From Isotricha intestinalis (taxonomy: Eukaryota; Ciliophora; Litostomatea; Vestibuliferida; Isotrichidae), in the NCBI GenBank assembly GCA_023807065.1, contig JAJJLU010004606.1, forward strand, positions 1 through 11,243: a DNA stretch of 11,243 bases. Direction: 5' to 3'. Positions 7,801-11,243 of this stretch are shown here, piece by piece. The notes under the pieces are model-generated. The model searched no databases. It was not told the DNA's origin and saw only the letters and a list, made by a program, of their open reading frames with translations. The stretch's first letter is position 1; each line of letters starts with the position of its first letter. Position numbers and translations under genes: made by a program.

Positions 7801-10171
7801 AAATATTTCAATAATGGCTTTAAAGATGATAGAATATTTATGTAATTTATGTGAGAAATTTTCATCTTTTATTTATATTTCAAATAATAATTTTGATAAT
7901 TCAGAAATTAAATTAACTGATCATCAAAAAATTATTTTTCAAAAAAAATATGATTCAATAGAAAAAAGAAAAAAATTCTTTGATGATTTATGGAAATCAA
8001 TTTTCTTTAAAATAATAAATTTATCATGTGATGAAAGAGTAATAATAAGACAATTAGTAATAGAAACATATCAGAATATTTTTATTAAAAGATGTTCTTT
8101 AATCTCACCAGAAACTTCTTTATATATAATAAATTCAAATTTTTTTGAAGTTTTTAATAAAACTTATGAAATATATAATGATAAAATGAAAAATAAAAGA
8201 AAAATAAATAAATTAAGAAAAGAAAAAAAAGAAGAAGAAAGATTAAATTCAGAAAAAAAAATTAAATTCGGAGAGTATCAAATTGATCAATTAAAATTAC
8301 CTCAAAGAAAACAAGAAAAAAAAGAAGAAGAAAATAATAAAGATATTAAAGAAAAAACAGAAGAAAATAAATGGGAAGATACACTTCAATTTTCAATTAA
8401 ATCTATTTCATTTATTATTTCTAGTTTTCTTCAAACTAATCCAAATTTAGGTTTTCAATTTTTTGAAAATCAAATTTTTATTCCTTTAAGTGAAAAATTC
8501 TCTGAAGCAATGAAATTTAATTCTCCTAATATTATCATTGAAATATTAAATTGTATTTTAATTATTGAAGAATCTTATTCTGATTTATTTTATAAATATT
8601 TTCATTTATTTTGGTCTATTTATTATGAAATGTCTAATTTTATTTCTAATCATTTTTTCTATGAAAACTTTAGTGATTTAGTTATTGAATGTAAAATGAC
8701 AAATAAAATTTTAGATAATTTAAAGAAATTATATTTAAAAAAAGAATTTATTGAAGTTACTTTAAATTTAGATAATTTTAAAAATTTATTATTTATTATT
8801 AAATCTTTAATTATTTCTGTTTATTTTACTGAAGGAAATAATAATAATGAACCTCCTTATAATTTATTATTAGATGAAACAAATATATTTGAATTTATGA
8901 AAGAAATACAAAAAATAATTATTAATAAAGAAGATGATTTAATTAGTTATTGTCAATTTTTAAGTTCTTATTTAAAAATAGATTTAAATAATTTACATTC
9001 AGAAGCTCTTTGTAGAAAAAGTTTAGAAATGTTTGTTTATTTATTTTCAGATCAAAATTTACCTTTTAATATATATAAAAATTACCTTCCTATATTTATT
9101 AACAATTGTAAAGATTTAATTTGTTTAAGAAATAAAATAGATTATGTAACAAGTTTATTAGAAATAAGAGAAAAATTTTCAAAATTAAAAAAAAAAAATT
9201 CTGGAAATTATGGTAATTCCTTTAACAATAATTTTAGTTCAATAATTGGAAATAATAATAAAGAATTAAATGATCAAAATCAAATAAATATATATCCTGA
9301 AATACCAATAAATCAATTATGGCATTTTTCAAGTGAAATACTAATAAAAATATTAAGTTTAGTAATAACAAATAAAAATTTAAATAAAAACAATATAGAA
9401 AATATTTGGGAATGTTTAATAGAATCTTTAGAAATTATATTTAAACAAAGTGAAGGAGGTTATAAAACAATACCAAAAAATATTCAAGATGAATTAATTA
9501 AATCATGTCAAGAAATGGAAATATCAATAATTAATTTTATAGTAAATACTCTTTTACCTAATTCATTATATATTGAAAAAAAAATGCAAATTCAATTATT
9601 AAATTTATTAGACATGGGATCAAATTTTGATTATTCAAATCAAAATTCTTCATCAACAAATTCATCTTTACAAAGTTCAATATCTAAAGTTTGTATTTCA
9701 AATTTATTTGAATTATGTAAGTTTAAAACAGAAAATAATTTAAAAAGAGAAATAAATGAAAAAAATATTAATCCAGATGATTATGTTAAAATAAAAGTTA
9801 AAATAGCAAAAATGTGTACTCCAATATTAATTAAAAGATGTAAAGAAACTTTAAAAAAATTTTTAGATGATGAAATTAAATCTGGTTCAATGCCTCTTTC
9901 AAGAAGTAGATTAGAAGATATTAAATTTGTTCTTGAAAAATTAAAAGTATTAGAAGTTTATCCTGATTATATATATGTTGATGAAAAAGATTTAAATGAA
10001 AAAAAAAATAAAGAAAAAGATATGATGGATTTTATATTGTTAAAAAAAAAATCACATTTAATTAGTTTACTTCCTCTTTTATCTGAATTTATTACTACTA
10101 AAGAAAATGAAATTAAAATTTTGGTTAAGCAAATTTTTAGAATTATTTCTGAAGAATTAGGAATAAAATAA
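4829..10171 (+). CDS. MON2: MON2-like Golgi/endosome trafficking protein, complete
   Basis: This intact 1780-residue protein is close in length to MON2 of yeast and animals (about 1640-1720). Residues about 10-190 read as the DCB-type helical domain (FVQIKIIETLIPLV, NSVLTQLVKTIFGFLDATLR). Residues about 295-430 match the HUS-like region, with SMGMELLTLMLI and WQKNLGIESISQILFSPYLL; the family reads WQRxLxLExL...xPELL. Residues about 1053-1088 (DLWKSIFFKIINLSCDERV) match the HDS-type helical repeats, and the C-terminus (HLISLLPLLSEFI, ILVKQIFRIISEELG) fits the end of the family. No Sec7 catalytic domain is present, which separates MON2 from the BIG/GBF Arf exchange factors. MON2 scaffolds act at the trans-Golgi and endosomes with Dop1 and a flippase. 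Lineage-specific charged or Asn-rich inserts lie at about 190-288, 710-735, 1116-1181 and 1455-1481. The gene has no introns, uses the standard code throughout and ends with TAA. The ATG at 4829 is the first in frame. Confidence 0.88.
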   Translation: MEIQNNKISIINDIDYKKLNNDCKAKHTETKKAIEEGLNLLISLRNVNINQIEIELKKSVDKLLFPIQIASNQKIKRIFVSCLDVIKKLISYNLLTQRHSNNLINILNTFLNNSSEEFVQIKIIETLIPLVDEKFFQLNEELVNIVFNMCLKFYAMKNQSFKNPLNSVLTQLVKTIFGFLDATLRPSIMKKKRKLLEEKKMRKSENNLIEENQSDNIETEEKNLPRNLFSEDIEEDDDNNNENNNELNINDLNNKNNKESNINDEKNNEKNNNVITVLPEEIDLSEYEDTDIYSCSYYLFNVVCDLIEGKKNPIIYVTLYSKSMGMELLTLMLIITKDLFNYLPNFISRIKENIFNSLNKNFNSAYDYITCVKLCRLTYQINLNLEICYDLIQNYIKYAESSSITWQKNLGIESISQILFSPYLLFNLYIYNDHKLYESIFSILNKITYVNVLNLTTKNSKNSEIDYDKIISERYFNNDIIYYEGETNPNPILTNEIIFVEMLLCYLNLFESFKKFSEHDKEEIKEIGDKNINPLNIYDIIHYKQNELLNSILALSQVSNNENILDKFMNIFKNAIIIFGNLNCNDLRDLYLKELDNLIHLPNDDDLNKTSDNIFLEEKVMITIFDIFNDNIEKLDEEGFNLLLNSIQKINVKIIKSENNLLIKPNEEFELEVYIKYIEQNLKKYTNFSITEDGKSIIKDNLLNENIKEKIEETNNEEEEEEKEKETEKEENNNNYGYGLFSTLKYVFGFSKKKTNEENEINQHNLLQQKEVLKKLSEKINCLFIENSNEYKDKVLINIMNGLVENTKKLCDIPSDNQIYFLHFNLSRFLEIVIVNYKRINLVYDKFIEIALLISSKLIKNVSHYAIDVLTISIMILLNLIKDENFFPQKDLFSSLITISSKNFSQDISLNIIYDIHELLLNSSKLLNNEGWNSIFEIFKKQILYSDEAQTENCFMLLEEIFKNNFNELTPDNIIYIMDLLEGFIIYKKNENISIMALKMIEYLCNLCEKFSSFIYISNNNFDNSEIKLTDHQKIIFQKKYDSIEKRKKFFDDLWKSIFFKIINLSCDERVIIRQLVIETYQNIFIKRCSLISPETSLYIINSNFFEVFNKTYEIYNDKMKNKRKINKLRKEKKEEERLNSEKKIKFGEYQIDQLKLPQRKQEKKEEENNKDIKEKTEENKWEDTLQFSIKSISFIISSFLQTNPNLGFQFFENQIFIPLSEKFSEAMKFNSPNIIIEILNCILIIEESYSDLFYKYFHLFWSIYYEMSNFISNHFFYENFSDLVIECKMTNKILDNLKKLYLKKEFIEVTLNLDNFKNLLFIIKSLIISVYFTEGNNNNEPPYNLLLDETNIFEFMKEIQKIIINKEDDLISYCQFLSSYLKIDLNNLHSEALCRKSLEMFVYLFSDQNLPFNIYKNYLPIFINNCKDLICLRNKIDYVTSLLEIREKFSKLKKKNSGNYGNSFNNNFSSIIGNNNKELNDQNQINIYPEIPINQLWHFSSEILIKILSLVITNKNLNKNNIENIWECLIESLEIIFKQSEGGYKTIPKNIQDELIKSCQEMEISIINFIVNTLLPNSLYIEKKMQIQLLNLLDMGSNFDYSNQNSSSTNSSLQSSISKVCISNLFELCKFKTENNLKREINEKNINPDDYVKIKVKIAKMCTPILIKRCKETLKKFLDDEIKSGSMPLSRSRLEDIKFVLEKLKVLEVYPDYIYVDEKDLNEKKNKEKDMMDFILLKKKSHLISLLPLLSEFITTKENEIKILVKQIFRIISEELGIK

Positions 10172-10358
10172 TTTATATATTATTATTTTAAATCCTTTTA
10201 TAAATAATAATATAATTATTAAATTAGTATAAATTTAAGTTAAATTTTTAATAAAAAAAATTCTTAAAAAATTAAATAAAAAAAAGTAAAAAAACCAATG
10301 TTTAATATAAAAATATTAAAAACTAAAAAAAAATAAAAAAATAAATTAAACCTTTTAA
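10172..10358. other. Convergent 3' intergenic region
   Basis: These 187 bases lie between the tail-to-tail stop codons of MON2 (plus) and the right-hand gene (minus). They must hold both 3' untranslated regions. The sequence is almost pure A/T with AATAAA-like strings on the plus strand (for example near 10250 and 10275), which could act as polyadenylation signals but are also expected by chance here. No gene is seen. Confidence 0.4.
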
Positions 10359-11243
10359 TTAATAAAATTTATTCCCATAAACAAAAAATTCAATTTTTCT
10401 TAATCCAAAATTACTAGTAGTGCCATAACCAAATTTATAAGTTTTATCATTATATCCATTAACAATAAAATTATCATTTCCATATTTTTCTAAATAATGT
10501 TCATAAGTATTTTTAGGAGCTGCAGAATAAATTAATCTATAAGGCTTTTTTCTTTTCTTTAAATTACTATGAACAAGTTTACCTCTTAAATTAGGAATAA
10601 AAGGTTTAGAAATATAATAAATTCCTTTTGGATCGAATTCATCTCTTTCAATTTCTTTTATTTTTACAATTTCTTCTTCTTTTTTTTTAGGAGATATTAA
10701 AATTTTATTTCTGAATTTTTTATTTATAAAATTTCTCTTACTAAAATTCTTTATTGCTGTAATTCTATCATTATTATCATAAAATTTATATTCATCTTTA
10801 AATTCTACTTTTATTTTTTTACTTTGAGTTTTATCTAAATGAATATTAGGAAAATTATTTACACAATATAATAAATTTTTATTTGCTTTTGTTATACTTG
10901 ATTTAATTGAACTTTTTTGATTTTTTTCATTTTCAATTTCTTTAAAATAATTTTCTTGACAGGGATGTAAAAATCTTTTATTTTCTTGTTTTTTTTCAAT
11001 TACATTTATATTTTTATTCAGATTTTTTTTCTTATCAAATATAGTAAAATTCGCAGGATGTTCAAATTGAATTACATTATTATTTAACATTTTTATACTT
11101 CTTAAATTTATTTTTCTTTTAATTTCATGAATACTTTTTATTAATTGTTTATTTAAACTTGGATTATTTAAAGCTTCAAAAGTTGTTATTATTTCATCAT
11201 TATTTAAATCTACTTTTTTTTCTTTTTCTTGTTTTAAATTCAA
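10359..11243 (-). CDS. Unrecognised Lys-rich protein, C-terminal 294 codons (5' end outside window)
   Basis: The minus strand is open from the right edge to a TAA at 10361-10359. The first visible codon at the edge is TTG, not a start codon, so the beginning lies outside the window. The N-terminal two thirds are Lys/Asn/Glu-rich and look disordered, with basic stretches (KKKNLNKNINVIEKK, SPKKKEEE). The last 90 residues are richer in Tyr, Gly, Pro and aromatic residues (GIYYISKPFIPNLRGKLVH, then LIYSAAPKNTYEHYLEKYG, then KFGYGTTSNFGL). This looks like the better conserved part. No membrane segment or catalytic motif is visible and I do not recognise a family. A basic, Tyr/Gly-patterned tail would suit a structural or microtubule-associated protein, but that is a guess. 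It has no stops or frameshifts and is probably a real gene. It converges on MON2. Confidence 0.75.
   Translation of the reverse strand: MNLKQEKEKKVDLNNDEIITTFEALNNPSLNKQLIKSIHEIKRKINLRSIKMLNNNVIQFEHPANFTIFDKKKNLNKNINVIEKKQENKRFLHPCQENYFKEIENEKNQKSSIKSSITKANKNLLYCVNNFPNIHLDKTQSKKIKVEFKDEYKFYDNNDRITAIKNFSKRNFINKKFRNKILISPKKKEEEIVKIKEIERDEFDPKGIYYISKPFIPNLRGKLVHSNLKKRKKPYRLIYSAAPKNTYEHYLEKYGNDNFIVNGYNDKTYKFGYGTTSNFGLRKIEFFVYGNKFY

Overview
The window comes from a unicellular eukaryote with a very AT-rich genome: coding and non-coding DNA alike are dominated by A/T runs, and third codon positions are almost always A or T. The evidence for a eukaryote is an HSP70 start, a full-length MON2-type Golgi/endosome trafficking protein, two kinesin motor remnants, Asn-rich low-complexity tracts and no bacterial operon signals. 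The 5.3 kb MON2 gene is uninterrupted, so introns look rare. Kinesin and DPY30-type remnants fit a flagellated or ciliated lineage, but the sequence does not settle which phylum.

Layout. Positions 1-251 (minus strand) hold the first 83 codons of an HSP70, running off the left edge. Positions 252-4584 are a gene graveyard on the plus strand. In order it contains: a 49-codon fragment (315-464); a kinesin motor with eight in-frame stops (553-1270); a Cys-rich multi-span membrane protein broken by a TGA and two apparent compensating frameshifts (1400-2311); a second, different kinesin motor fragment (2549-3053); a DPY30-motif protein with a possible degraded GAF-like region (3166-3747); an unassigned piece (3738-3976); and an unassigned charged protein broken by one stop and one frameshift (4023-4584). 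Positions 4829-10171 (plus) hold the only complete intact gene, a MON2-like protein of 1780 residues. Positions 10359-11243 (minus) hold the 3' part of an unrecognised Lys-rich protein that enters from the right edge and converges on MON2.

The intact genes (HSP70, MON2, the right-hand gene) contain no internal TAA, TAG or TGA. MON2 uses TGG for Trp, CAA for Gln and TGT for Cys, so the organism appears to use the standard code. The left-hand remnants instead carry many in-frame stops, often at Gln-compatible positions, while keeping their frame and key motor motifs. Either these are young pseudogenes decaying mostly through C-to-T changes, or they derive from DNA with a reassigned-stop code. 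This contrast is the most interesting signal in the window.

Functionally the intact genes are unrelated housekeeping genes (protein folding, membrane trafficking). The remnants share a possible cytoskeletal/ciliary theme (two kinesins, a DPY30-type docking motif). I see no tRNA, rRNA, CRISPR array or recognisable transposase.
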